NCBI RefSeq assembly: GCF_005048225.1
Contig: NZ_SUNI01000010.1
Coordinates: 62,001-126,000 of the forward strand
Reading direction: 5' to 3'
DNA length: 64,000 bases
From: Paracoccus gahaiensis
GTDB lineage: Bacteria > Pseudomonadota > Alphaproteobacteria > Rhodobacterales > Rhodobacteraceae
Shown: piece after piece, positions 8,497 through 16,264 of the stretch
Layout of the letters: the number at the start of each line of letters is the position of its first letter
Position numbering within the stretch: position 1 is the stretch's first letter
Notes under the pieces: generated by a model
What the model was told of the DNA's origin: nothing
The model's database searches: none
What the model saw: only the letters and a program-made list of their open reading frames with translations
Translations under genes and position numbers: made by a program

Positions 8497-8744
8497 TCAG
8501 ATGGTTACGAGGAACCGTGCTCTAGGCTCATGGGATGGCGAACGCAGATGCTCGAACTCGGCATCCGTCAGGACGCGCAGGCAGGGTTCCAGCGCGTCGA
8601 GACGGCGGGTCTTCAGCGCCGGGCCACGTTCCAGTTCGGACAGGGCCAGGGTGCGGGGCAGGGGGGCAGGGCCGAAGGGCGCGCCCGTCTCGGGGTTGGT
8701 CTGTGTGGCTGCCCACCGGAGCCGGTCCAGCGATAGGGCAGGGG
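8497..8744 (-). other. possible C-terminal gene fragment, unrecognised
   Basis: On the minus strand a protein-like segment (LSLDRLRWAATQTNPETGAP, PLPRTLALSELERGPALKTR, RVLTDAEFEHLRS) ends at 8497. Upstream of about 8745 the same frame lies antisense to the di-heme oxidoreductase remnant and loses protein character. This suggests a truncated gene whose N terminus was removed by a rearrangement at 8745. I do not recognise the family. Confidence 0.3.
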
Positions 8745-9122
8745 GCCCGGATCTTTCGCCAGACGGACTGCGCCGCCTGCAATCGCCCGGAATGGCCCAT
8801 CGCCATGCCCTATGGAGCACGCCGGATCCGGCCCCACGGCGATTTCCTGCTGCACGACCTCGGCCCCAGTCGGGCCGATCCCGCGCCCGAGCCCGGGCCC
8901 GAGCTTGCTCCCGGAGAATGGCCCACCGCGCCGCTCTGGGGGCTGGGCCATGCCTACGCCGTGGGAGGCGAGCGCGGAAGCTGGCTGCATGACGGCCCCG
9001 CGCGCCGCCTGACCGAAGCGACTCTATGGCATGGCGGCACTGCTCAACCCGCCCGCGACGCCTTCGCCGCCCTCGGTCCGGCCGACCGCGCCGCTCTGAT
9101 CTTTTATCTGGACGGCCTGTGA
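8745..9122 (+). pseudogene. di-heme oxidoreductase (COG3488/DUF1111 type), C-terminal remnant
   Basis: The plus strand reads FRQTDCAACNRPEWPIAMPY, then DFLLHDLGP, EWPTAPLWGLG, WLHDGPARRLTEATLWHGG and ALIFYLDGL before a TGA at 9120. This is the C-terminal third of the di-heme cytochrome peroxidase-like proteins found in iron-uptake operons beside imelysin. The second heme site should read CxxCH; here it is CAACN, so the axial histidine has been lost. The upstream two thirds and the first heme site are absent. Its stop overlaps the imelysin start (TGATG), preserving the ancestral operon layout. Confidence 0.78.
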
Positions 9123-9671
9123 TGCGCCTCATCCCGCTTGCTCTGCTGATACTTGCCGTCTTGCCCGCCCGGGCCGACACGCCGCCCGGGGATCGCCAAG
9201 CCGCGCTGGATCAGATGATCCTGCCGGGCCACGAGGCGCAGATGCTGGCAAAGGCCGCCGAGGCCGATTGCCCGCGCCTCTCGGTCCCGCCCGCCTATGA
9301 TGCCGCCCGCAGGGCTTGGGCGCAAATCGGCGACCTGTCCCTCGGCCCGACCGAGCAGGCGGTCCTGACCATCGCCTTCTAGCCCGACGACAGCGCCAGC
9401 GGATTGCGGGCCCTGCGCCCGCAGCCGCCAATGCCCTGGCCACCGCGCTGGCCGGAGCGCCGACGCTGTAGATGGACCTTGCCCTGCAGGCGGTGGACGC
9501 CGCCGCCGATGCCATCGACGACCCGGGAGCTCAGGACATCGCCATCCTCAGGCGCGGCTGAAGCTGGAGATCCTGGGTCAGCATATCGCCACGCTGCGCG
9601 CGGCTAGGGAGACCGAGGTCGGCGTGGCGCTTGCCCTCAGCCCCGGCTTTAACGCCCTGGACGAAGACTGA
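9122..9671 (+). pseudogene. imelysin-family iron-uptake lipoprotein/peptidase, degraded
   Basis: An intact signal peptide (MRLIPLALLILAVLPARA) is followed by DCPRLSVPPAYDAARRAWAQ and LSLGPTEQAVLTIAF, the imelysin pattern. Then TAG (9380-9382) replaces the tryptophan codon of the conserved FWPDD. After the stop the family sequence continues (PDDSASGLRALRP, NALATALAGAPTL), hits another stop near 9470, and ends with LEILGQHIATLRAA and GFNALDED before TGA at 9669. The total of 550 bp is about half the family length, so there is an internal deletion as well. Confidence 0.75.
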
Positions 9672-9674
9672 CCC

Positions 9675-10416
9675 ATGCGCCTTCCCCTGCCCAAACGCCG
9701 CGCCCTTCTTGGGTGATTTGCCGGCACGCTTCTGGCCCGCCGAGAATGGGCAAAGCCCGGATCCCCTGCCTGGCTGGCCTGCGCGCGGGAAACAGAGGAC
9801 CGCGTCGCGCTGTTGGGCCTTTGCCGCGACCGGCAGTATCGCCTTATGCTTGCCGTTGCCCGCCCGCAGTCCTGCCGGGGCGCGTCATTAAAGCCTACCG
9901 CTGGCGGTCATCATGGCCCGAAGGCCGGCCTCTATGCGCTGGTGCCCGATCTCGTAACGGGGGCATGCATGGCCCGACTGACCCGCCAAAGGGTCTGCAA
10001 GTCAATGGCCACGTCGGCTTCCTTCAGGACGGCGTAATGCTGGGCGCGACCGAACAGCACGCCTTGGACAGCGCGGGCCGGATCGAGCTGTGGGCAGCCC
10101 GGCGGAGCCTGACCATGCCCGCGGCGCCCGGGTCCGAAATGCTGTGATGCAGGGCTCTACCGGTTCGGACCCCTGGTCGGACGACGGAGCCCGCGTCGCC
10201 ATCACCTCGCCGCGCGGCGGGCGCCTGCAGATCTTCGATGGGGCAGGCGGGTTTCTTTAAGCCTTTTCACGCGGCGATGTCTGCGGCCTCGCTCCTTAAG
10301 GTGCGGGCTCTCCGGCCACCGACGACAGCGGCTTGCTGATCGCGATCGGGACGGACGGCGCCCGTCCGCTGGCCCGCCATCCGGTCGCTTGGCACAATCA
10401 TCAGGTCGCGATTTGA
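9675..10416 (+). pseudogene. DUF1513 (COG3490) protein, frameshifted
   Basis: Third gene of the decayed operon. Pieces in three frames appear in the order expected for the family: LPKRRALLG, then PAWLACARETEDRVALLGLC, GLYALVPDLVTG, LQVNGHVGFLQDGVMLGATE, HALDSAGRIELW, SDDGARVAITSPRGGRLQIF and finally TDDSGLLIAIGTDGARPLAR and HPVAWHNHQVAI, ending at TGA 10414-10416. The DUF1513 protein is a predicted periplasmic beta-propeller encoded after imelysin in iron-regulated operons. Several frameshifts and a deletion make it non-functional. Confidence 0.75.
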
Positions 10417-10666
10417 GATCTGCGTTCTGGCAAAGGCAGGGGTCACAGGCAAAACCTCGGCATGGGACCGAACGGGACGGAACTGCCGCACCCGTTTTCT
10501 GAGAAGCCTCTTTTGCAGGCAGTTCATTCACCCGGAAGATTTTAACTGATTTTTAACGCTTTTTCAGAATCCCCCCCGGAAGTATCCCCGGAAAATGTGG
10601 ATAAGTCTGAGCGTGCCACGACCCGCCGCCCCAGGAAAGGGCGGCGGCGCGGCGAATGGGCTCGGA

Positions 10667-10915
10667 TCAGTCAGAGCCTTCCTTCACCTCGACCTGCGGA
10701 CGATTGTCGCCCGACACGTCTTCCTCATGCCACGCGCCGTCCTCGTCCTGATACTGGATCGTCTCGGATTCTCCGCTCAACTGCTGGCGGGCGGCAACGT
10801 CTTCGGCGGCGGCGGTCGCCAAGTCCTTGGTCGCATAGGTTTCGGAGAACACGTCATCCAGGCGATAGGCCCAGCCACCATCATGTTCGACGATTTCGTA
10901 AACGATCTTGGTCAT
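10667..10915 (-). CDS. DUF2188-like small protein
   Basis: Small acidic cytoplasmic protein of 82 aa. It begins MTKIVYEIVEHDGGWAYRLD, followed by FSETYATKDLATAAAEDVAA and IQYQDEDGAWHEE. A short beta-beta-alpha-beta pattern with a GGW near the start and a W-x-E-E end resembles DUF2188. The open frame extends further upstream, but the ATG at 10915 fits the homologous start and has a GCAGG-type ribosome site. The acidic tail suggests a stress-related or nucleic-acid mimic role, but function is unknown. The 250 bp before it (10417-10666) hold no gene. Confidence 0.7.
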   Translation of the reverse strand: MTKIVYEIVEHDGGWAYRLDDVFSETYATKDLATAAAEDVAARQQLSGESETIQYQDEDGAWHEEDVSGDNRPQVEVKEGSD

Positions 10916-11069
10916 CCTGCATGCATCCTTGTGTTCGACATGGACCGGGGTCCGATCGGTGCCTGCGGGTGGCGCCTTCGCGGGCACCGATCCCTCCGTC
11001 ACCGGGTCCGGAATCAACGGCGCCCGCCTCCTCTGCGTTCCATCGATGGCCGGAGAGGGGCGGGGGGGC

Positions 11070-11930
11070 TCACCGACCGTGGCTGCGGTCATAGCTGTTG
11101 AGGGCAGGGGGGCGCCATCCCTCGGGCAGGCGGTCCGGCCGGTAGATCTCGACCAGCAGAGGATGGCACCGGGCGGCATCCGAGGAATGCTGCGCCGAGC
11201 AATCTCCTCCGGGGCAGGCCGAGAGGCAGCCCAGAAGATCGATCTCGGCGAAGAATTCCAGATAATCCCCCGGGCGCACCGGGCTGGCCTTCATGAAATA
11301 CTGCCCCGTGTCGCGGGTGAAGCCGGTGCACATGAAGACGTTCACCACGTCATGGACATGGGCCTCAGCCTCAAGCAGCGGCAGACCCGAGGCCTCGGCC
11401 AAAGCGCGGGTCAGGTTCGAATGGCAGCAATGGTGATACTGTCCGCCCTCGCTGAGAAGGGCGTGGGTGTAGGGATCGCAGCGCGTGCCGATGACATCAT
11501 GCACCGCCCCGCCAAAGGCGTCGAACCCGTACCAGTCCAGCGTGTCATCGGTGATCGTGGCCATGGGGCGCAGATAGGGAAAGCTGGAGAACAGCTGGTC
11601 GCCCGGCCCCAGATGCGTCCCGTTCAGCGCCCGCGTCTTGCCGGTATAGAGGCGCTCGTTCAGGTTGTCCGCATGAAACAGGTTCAGATCGCCCACCTGC
11701 GGCCCCTTGGTCGAGACGATGCGGAACGAATGCCCGGCCGGCACCGTCCAGCTGGCCGCCTCGCGGGGCGGGACGACGACCGTGTCGATGCGCGTCGCGC
11801 CCGCGCGTGCGGCCCGATAGGCGGCCAGATCGGGGCGGGGCAGGGTCTGGGTCGGATAGCAGATGACCGGCGCCACCGCCTTGCGCTCTGCCGCATCCGA
11901 GGGGCTTTCCGTGAAGGGGGTCGGTTTCAT
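11070..11930 (-). CDS. DUF1989 (urea carboxylase-associated type) protein
   Basis: Cytoplasmic protein of 286 aa belonging to the DUF1989 family, whose members accompany urea or guanidine carboxylase systems and bind metal. Family segments are visible: ASWTVPAGHSFRIVSTKGPQ, GDLNLFHADNLNERLYTGKT, GPGDQLFSSFPYLRPMATI, HHCCHSNL with two adjacent cysteines, HDVVNVFMCTGF and GDYLEFFAEIDLLGCLSACP. The start is placed at the ATG at 11930 because GGAGAG precedes it; the longer upstream frame is arginine/proline-rich and not conserved-looking. No urea carboxylase gene is nearby, so the substrate here is open. 11931-12204 holds no further gene. Confidence 0.85.
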   Translation of the reverse strand: MKPTPFTESPSDAAERKAVAPVICYPTQTLPRPDLAAYRAARAGATRIDTVVVPPREAASWTVPAGHSFRIVSTKGPQVGDLNLFHADNLNERLYTGKTRALNGTHLGPGDQLFSSFPYLRPMATITDDTLDWYGFDAFGGAVHDVIGTRCDPYTHALLSEGGQYHHCCHSNLTRALAEASGLPLLEAEAHVHDVVNVFMCTGFTRDTGQYFMKASPVRPGDYLEFFAEIDLLGCLSACPGGDCSAQHSSDAARCHPLLVEIYRPDRLPEGWRPPALNSYDRSHGR

Positions 11931-12204
11931 GCGTCTCTCCGAAGGGCGGGCGGGTCTTGCGCGTGCAGCTATTTTTAAGCGACGATGGCGGGGCCGTCGA
12001 CTGGCCCCGCGCGGAAAAACGGCAGGACATCGCATGACCGCATCCGGGCGATGGCGGGCGGGGCAGGGGCTGCCGGGGCCCCGTGGCGCACTGAACAGCC
12101 CATCCCTCTTGATCCACATCAAGTCCCCGGGCCGGCGCGGTCCTTAAGGACAAGGGGACCGCCGCCCCTTCTGCGGCACAATCCCAGAAAGGCCGGGTGA
12201 CGCC

Positions 12205-13938
12205 ATGACATCCTTCGAGGAAATCGCGCTGCTCTTGGCACTGGCCACCGGGATCGGGCTGTTGGGCATGCTGCTGCGCCAGCCGCTGATCGTGGGGTTT
12301 CTCGCCGTCGGGCTGCTGGCCGGACCCTCGGCGCTGGATCTTGTCCACGCCGAGGCCCAGATCGAGCTGCTGGCGCAGCTGGGCATCGCGGTGCTGCTGT
12401 TCCTCGTGGGCATCAAGCTGGACGTCACGCTGGTCCGCTCGCTTGGCGCGGTGGCGGTCGTGACCGGGCTGGGGCAGGTCGCCTTCACGGCCTTCTTCGG
12501 CTATCTGATCGGGCGGGGGCTGGGGCTGGATCCCGTCACCAGCCTCTATGTCGCGGTGGCGCTGACCTTTTCCTCGACCATCATCATCGTCAAGCTGCTG
12601 TCGGACACGCGCGAGATCGACGCGCTGCACGGCCAGATCGCCCTGGGCTTCCTGATCGTGCAGGATCTGGTGGTCGTGCTGGCGATGATCGTGCTGTCGG
12701 CCATCGGGATCGGCACCACGACCGGCGGCGGCGCCAGCGGCGCGGCGCTGACGGTCCTGGGGGCAGGGGGCGGGCTGGTGCTGGTCGTCATCCTGTTCGT
12801 GCGCTATCTGGCCGATCCGCTGACGGAACGCCTGGCGCGCACGCCCGAGCTGCTGGTGATCTTCGCCATCGCGCTGGCGGCGATCTTCGCGGCGCTTGGC
12901 GATGCGGTGGGCCTGGGCAAGGAGGTGGGGGGCCTGCTGGCGGGCGTGGCGCTGGCCTCGACCCCGTTCCGCGAGACCATCTCGGCCCGGCTGGCGCCCC
13001 TGCGCGACTTCCTGCTGCTGTTCTTCTTCATCGCGCTTGGGGCGACGCTGGATCTGTCACTGCTGGGGGGGCATCTTGCCGCGGCAGCGGTGCTGTCGCT
13101 GTTCGTGCTGATCGGCAATCCGCTGATCGTCCTGATCATCATGGGTTCGCTCGGCTATCGCAAGCGCACCGGCTTTCTGGCCGGGCTGACGGTGGCGCAG
13201 ATCAGCGAGTTCTCTCTGATCTTCGTGGCGATGGGGGTCAGCCTCGGCCATGTCGGCGAGGACGCCCTGGGGCTGGTCACGATGGTGGGCATCGTCACGA
13301 TCGCCGCCTCGACCTACATGATCACCTTTTCGCACCGGCTCTACGCGCTCTGCGAGCCGCTTCTGGGGGTGTTCGAGCGGCGCGGCACCCCACGCGAGAC
13401 CTCGGAGGCGCGCGCCCCGGGCCGCGCGCCTGTCGATGTGGTCATCTTCGGGCTGGGGCGGTTCGGGACCGCCGTGGGGATGCGGCTGCAGGGCCGCGGC
13501 CATGCGGTGCTGGGGGTCGACTTCAACCCGCAGGCGGTGCGGCGCTGGCAGGATCTGGGGCTGCAGGCCGAATTCGGGGATGCGACCGATCCCGAATACA
13601 TCGCCGGGATGGACCTGGCCCGGACCCGCTGGCTGGTCTCGACCGTGCCGATCCATCCGACCGGCCTCAGCCACGAGGACATCCGCGCCACGATGATCCA
13701 GCTGGCCCGCTCGGCCCGGTTCACGGGGCGCATCGCGGTGACCTCGCACAGCGCGGGCGATTCCGCGCGCCTGTCCAGGGCGGGCGCGGATCTGGTGCTG
13801 GAGCCGTTCCAGGACGCCGCCGATCAGGCCGTCGACCTGCTCTGCGGAGGCCGCCCCCGGCAGCGCATGTCCGTGCCCCCCATTCCCGGCGAAGAGCCCG
13901 AGACGACCGCCGCCCGGCAGATGGCCCAGGACGGCTAG
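12205..13938 (+). CDS. CPA2-family cation:proton antiporter with NAD-binding domain (Kef-like)
   Basis: Inner-membrane monovalent cation/proton antiporter of 577 aa. The first 390 residues hold about twelve hydrophobic segments with CPA2 motifs: QPLIVGFLAVGLLAGPSALD, LGIAVLLFLVGIKLD, VALTFSSTIIIVKLLSD and GFLIVQDLVVVLAMIV. A Rossmann (TrkA-N/RCK) domain follows at about 410-530, with the nucleotide motif GLGRFGTAVGMRL and FNPQAVRRWQDLG. A TrkA-C domain is not seen; the C-terminal 40 residues look disordered. K+ or Na+ efflux under stress is the usual role. It stands alone on the plus strand. Confidence 0.88.
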   Translation: MTSFEEIALLLALATGIGLLGMLLRQPLIVGFLAVGLLAGPSALDLVHAEAQIELLAQLGIAVLLFLVGIKLDVTLVRSLGAVAVVTGLGQVAFTAFFGYLIGRGLGLDPVTSLYVAVALTFSSTIIIVKLLSDTREIDALHGQIALGFLIVQDLVVVLAMIVLSAIGIGTTTGGGASGAALTVLGAGGGLVLVVILFVRYLADPLTERLARTPELLVIFAIALAAIFAALGDAVGLGKEVGGLLAGVALASTPFRETISARLAPLRDFLLLFFFIALGATLDLSLLGGHLAAAAVLSLFVLIGNPLIVLIIMGSLGYRKRTGFLAGLTVAQISEFSLIFVAMGVSLGHVGEDALGLVTMVGIVTIAASTYMITFSHRLYALCEPLLGVFERRGTPRETSEARAPGRAPVDVVIFGLGRFGTAVGMRLQGRGHAVLGVDFNPQAVRRWQDLGLQAEFGDATDPEYIAGMDLARTRWLVSTVPIHPTGLSHEDIRATMIQLARSARFTGRIAVTSHSAGDSARLSRAGADLVLEPFQDAADQAVDLLCGGRPRQRMSVPPIPGEEPETTAARQMAQDG

Positions 13939-14038
13939 GTCAGCGCCGGTCCCCCAAGACAAGCTTTGGGCCGTCCAGAGAACGGAACTGGAACACCGGC
14001 TTTGCGTTTCGCCTCACATGCAACGAGAGGCGCTTCCA

Positions 14039-14257
14039 ATGGATGACACGAACCCGAAATCCAACCCCGTGGACAATGCCGAGAAGGACCCCGGCACCTG
14101 GGTCAGCGGCGACGATCCGATGACCGGCGCGCAGGCGTCCTATCTGAAGACGCTGAGCGAGCAGGCCCATGACAGCGAGGCCTTCGACGAGTCGATCAGC
14201 AAGGCCGAGGCCTCCAAGCGGATCGATGCGCTGAAGGCCAAGCTGGAACTGGAATAA
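14039..14257 (+). CDS. DUF3072 domain protein
   Basis: Small hydrophilic protein of 72 aa. The motif DDPMTGAQASYLKTLSEQAH followed by an alpha-helical, charged C terminus (SKAEASKRIDALKAKLELE) is typical of DUF3072, a family of unknown function with a helix-rich fold resembling bromodomain-adjacent SAP-like motifs. The ATG at 14039 has GAGAGG nine bases upstream; an in-frame ATG seven codons earlier lacks such a site. A strong hairpin follows the stop at once. Confidence 0.85.
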   Translation: MDDTNPKSNPVDNAEKDPGTWVSGDDPMTGAQASYLKTLSEQAHDSEAFDESISKAEASKRIDALKAKLELE

Positions 14258-14260
14258 GAT

Positions 14261-14295
14261 CGCGCAGCAGCCTGCAAATCGCAGGCTGCTGCGCG
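14261..14295 (+). terminator. 15-bp perfect hairpin after the DUF3072 gene
   Basis: Arms 14261-14275 and 14281-14295 are perfectly complementary over 15 bp with a 5-base loop (AAATC). No T-run follows, so it may be a Rho-assisted terminator or an mRNA-stabilising 3' hairpin. It starts four bases after the stop codon. Confidence 0.6.
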
Positions 14296-14375
14296 TCTGG
14301 TAAGACGGCGAGGCTGGCGCCAGACGCCCTCGCGGGTCAGGCCGTGCCTGCTTTTGTCACGCCGTCAGGCGTCGC

Positions 14376-14504
14376 TCATTTGCCCTTGCTGGCAACGGCT
14401 TTCGAGACGACATCCTTGGTGCTGGGCGCCGAGGCATTCGTCTTCGGCTTCTCCTTCTTGGGCTTCTTCTCGTCGCGTTTTCGCTTGTCCATGCCCTTGG
14501 CCAT
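14376..14504 (-). CDS. small lysine-rich basic protein, 42 aa
   Basis: The minus strand from the ATG at 14504 encodes 42 residues, starting MAKGMDKRKRDEKKPKKEKP and ending VVSKAVASKGK before TGA. An AAAAGGAAC ribosome site lies 8 bases before the start. About a third of residues are lysine and acidic residues are few, so it probably binds nucleic acid or is a stress peptide; no enzymatic fold is possible. It is convergent with the DUF3072 gene and separated from it by the hairpin. Family not recognised. Confidence 0.6.
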   Translation of the reverse strand: MAKGMDKRKRDEKKPKKEKPKTNASAPSTKDVVSKAVASKGK

Positions 14505-14626
14505 GAGGTGTTCCTTTTCTGATCGCCGGGGTGCGGCGGGCCTTGATCATAGGCCATCGCGCAGGGATAGATAGCGATATCGACGGCGCCGGAAGGCGCA
14601 ATCGTCACTCCCCCGCAAGGCCCATG

Positions 14627-15835
14627 TCACGCCAGCAGCGTCAGCGCGATGCCCCCCACGGCCGCCAGCAGGACGACCCGCCAGGGCGCCGCCTTCCAGA
14701 CCACCAGCGCGACGAAACAGGCCAGGGCCAGGGCAAAGTCGCGCATGTCGCCGATCGCACTGGTGAAGACCGGAGAGTAGAGCGCCGCGCCCAGGATCCC
14801 GACGACGGCGGCATTCGCACCCTGCATCGCGGATTGCGCCTGCGGCCGTGCGCGAAAGCCGCCCCAGAAGGGCAGCACGCCGATCAGCAGCAGGAAGCCC
14901 GGCAGGAACAGGGCCAGCAGCGCCAGCGTCGCGCCCAGAACGCCGTTCGGCTCCGGTCCCAGAACCGCGCCCAGATAGGCCGCGAAGGTGAACAGGGGGC
15001 CAGGCACCGCCTGCGCCGCGCCATAGCCCGCCAGGAACTGATCGGGCGACACCCATCCCGGCGCGACGACCTCGGCCTGCAGCAGCGGCAGGACGACATG
15101 ACCGCCGCCGAAGACCAGCGCCCCGGCGCGATAGAAGCTGTCCAGCACCGCCCATCCCTGCGACAGGCCCGCCAGCAGCGGCAGGCCCAGCAAGAGGACC
15201 GCGAAGGCCGCCAGCGCCAGACCCGCCTGGCGCTTCGTGACCGGCATGGCGATGGGGCCGCCGACCGGGCCGGCCGATCCGCGCCCCAGCATCAGCCCGG
15301 CCCCCGCGCCCAGGACGATCGCGCCGATCATCCCGACCGCGCCGGGAAGAAAGGCCAGCAGGGCCACAGCGCCGACGGCGATGGTTGCGCGCGCGCGGTC
15401 GGGACAGAGGCTGCGCGCCATGCCCCAGACCGCCTGCGCCACGATGGCGACGGCCACGATCTTCAGCCCGTGCAGCGCGCCAAGTCCCACCGGCCCGGAC
15501 ACCGAGGCGGCGGTCAACGCGAAGATCAGCAGGATCAGCGCCGAGGGCAGGGTGAAGGCCACGAAGGCCGCCAATGCCCCCCCCCATCCCGCCCGCATCA
15601 TCCCCAGGGCAAAGCCCACCTGCGACGAGGCGGGGCCAGGCATGAACTGACACAGCGCGACCAGATCCGCATAAGCGGGATCAGAGAGCCAGCGCCTTCG
15701 GGTCACCAGCTCGTCGCGAAAATAGCCCAGATGGGCGATCGGGCCGCCGAAAGAGGTCAGGCCCAGCTTGAGAAAGGCCCCGAAGACCTCGCCCGGGGTG
15801 CCTGCTGCGGGGGTGTCGTCAGGGGAAGCTGTCAC
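14627..15835 (-). CDS. chrA: chromate transporter ChrA
   Basis: Inner-membrane chromate efflux protein (CHR family), 402 aa, long bidomain form. The N-terminal half has KLGLTSFGGPIAHLGYFRDE and ALCQFMPGPASSQVGFALGM; the C-terminal half repeats the pattern with FYRAGALVFGGGHVVLPLL and FLAGYGAAQAVPGPLFTFAA, so the internal duplication typical of ChrA is visible. It overlaps the upstream padR gene by ATGA and is surely cotranscribed. The linkage ChrA with a PadR regulator is known from other alphaproteobacteria and suggests chromate- or oxidant-responsive expression, which remains inference here. Confidence 0.92.
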   Translation of the reverse strand: MTASPDDTPAAGTPGEVFGAFLKLGLTSFGGPIAHLGYFRDELVTRRRWLSDPAYADLVALCQFMPGPASSQVGFALGMMRAGWGGALAAFVAFTLPSALILLIFALTAASVSGPVGLGALHGLKIVAVAIVAQAVWGMARSLCPDRARATIAVGAVALLAFLPGAVGMIGAIVLGAGAGLMLGRGSAGPVGGPIAMPVTKRQAGLALAAFAVLLLGLPLLAGLSQGWAVLDSFYRAGALVFGGGHVVLPLLQAEVVAPGWVSPDQFLAGYGAAQAVPGPLFTFAAYLGAVLGPEPNGVLGATLALLALFLPGFLLLIGVLPFWGGFRARPQAQSAMQGANAAVVGILGAALYSPVFTSAIGDMRDFALALACFVALVVWKAAPWRVVLLAAVGGIALTLLA

Positions 15836-16143
15836 GGATCGGGCTCGCCTTTGAGGTCGTTCAGACAGGCGCGCGCGACCTCAAGCCCCTCGCGCCCCTT
15901 TCGGGTGATCGTGTAGAATTTCCGGGATGTGCGCCCCTCGCGCGCGGTGGCGCTGGTCAGGTAGCCCTCGCGCTCCAGCTTCGCCAGCAAGGGATAGAGC
16001 GTGCCCGGGGAGAGCCGGTAGCCATGGCGCGCCAGCTTGTCGATCATCCACTGCCCATAGACCGGATGCTGCGCTGCGTGATGCAGGACATGCAGCCGCA
16101 CCAGGCCGGACAGCAGGTCGTGATGCTCCATGCGTGCGATCAT
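15832..16143 (-). CDS. PadR-family transcriptional regulator
   Basis: Winged-helix DNA-binding protein of 103 aa. LVRLHVLHHAAQHPVYGQWM is the first helix region, and RLSPGTLYPLLAKLEREGYL is the PadR recognition helix signature, followed by the wing RTSRKFYTITRKGREGL. It lacks the long C-terminal dimerisation domain of subfamily 1, so it is the short subfamily 2 form. It is the first gene of a padR-chrA operon, and a perfect inverted repeat seven bases upstream (16150-16179) is its likely autoregulatory operator. An internal ATG four codons in is an alternative start. Confidence 0.9.
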   Translation of the reverse strand: MIARMEHHDLLSGLVRLHVLHHAAQHPVYGQWMIDKLARHGYRLSPGTLYPLLAKLEREGYLTSATAREGRTSRKFYTITRKGREGLEVARACLNDLKGEPDP

Positions 16144-16149
16144 TGTGCC

Positions 16150-16179
16150 TTAACGATTTTCGTTGTCGTCAATCGTTAA
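16150..16179. promoter_or_regulatory. inverted repeat upstream of padR-chrA, probable PadR operator
   Basis: TTAACGAT (16150-16157) and ATCGTTAA (16172-16179) are perfect complementary arms separated by 14 bp, with an additional ACGATTTTCGT inside. Spacing of arm centres is 22 bp, two helix turns, as expected for a dimeric winged-helix repressor. It lies immediately before the padR start. Confidence 0.6.
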
Positions 16180-16264
16180 ACCATGCATCCTGACCAAGGT
16201 CAAACCTAGGGGCGACCCGTGACATGACCATGACAGCCGCCGGAGGCCTCTGCGCCCCGATCTG

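Noticed and set aside
8501-8517. GGTT-N6-AACC upstream of the first parA as a parS site
   Set aside because: Only 4-bp arms, different from the palindrome at 6012, and no second copy; too weak to list.
10417-10666. possible gene in the gap after the DUF1513 remnant
   Set aside because: Frames are short and overlap the decayed operon end in antisense; nothing protein-like was seen.
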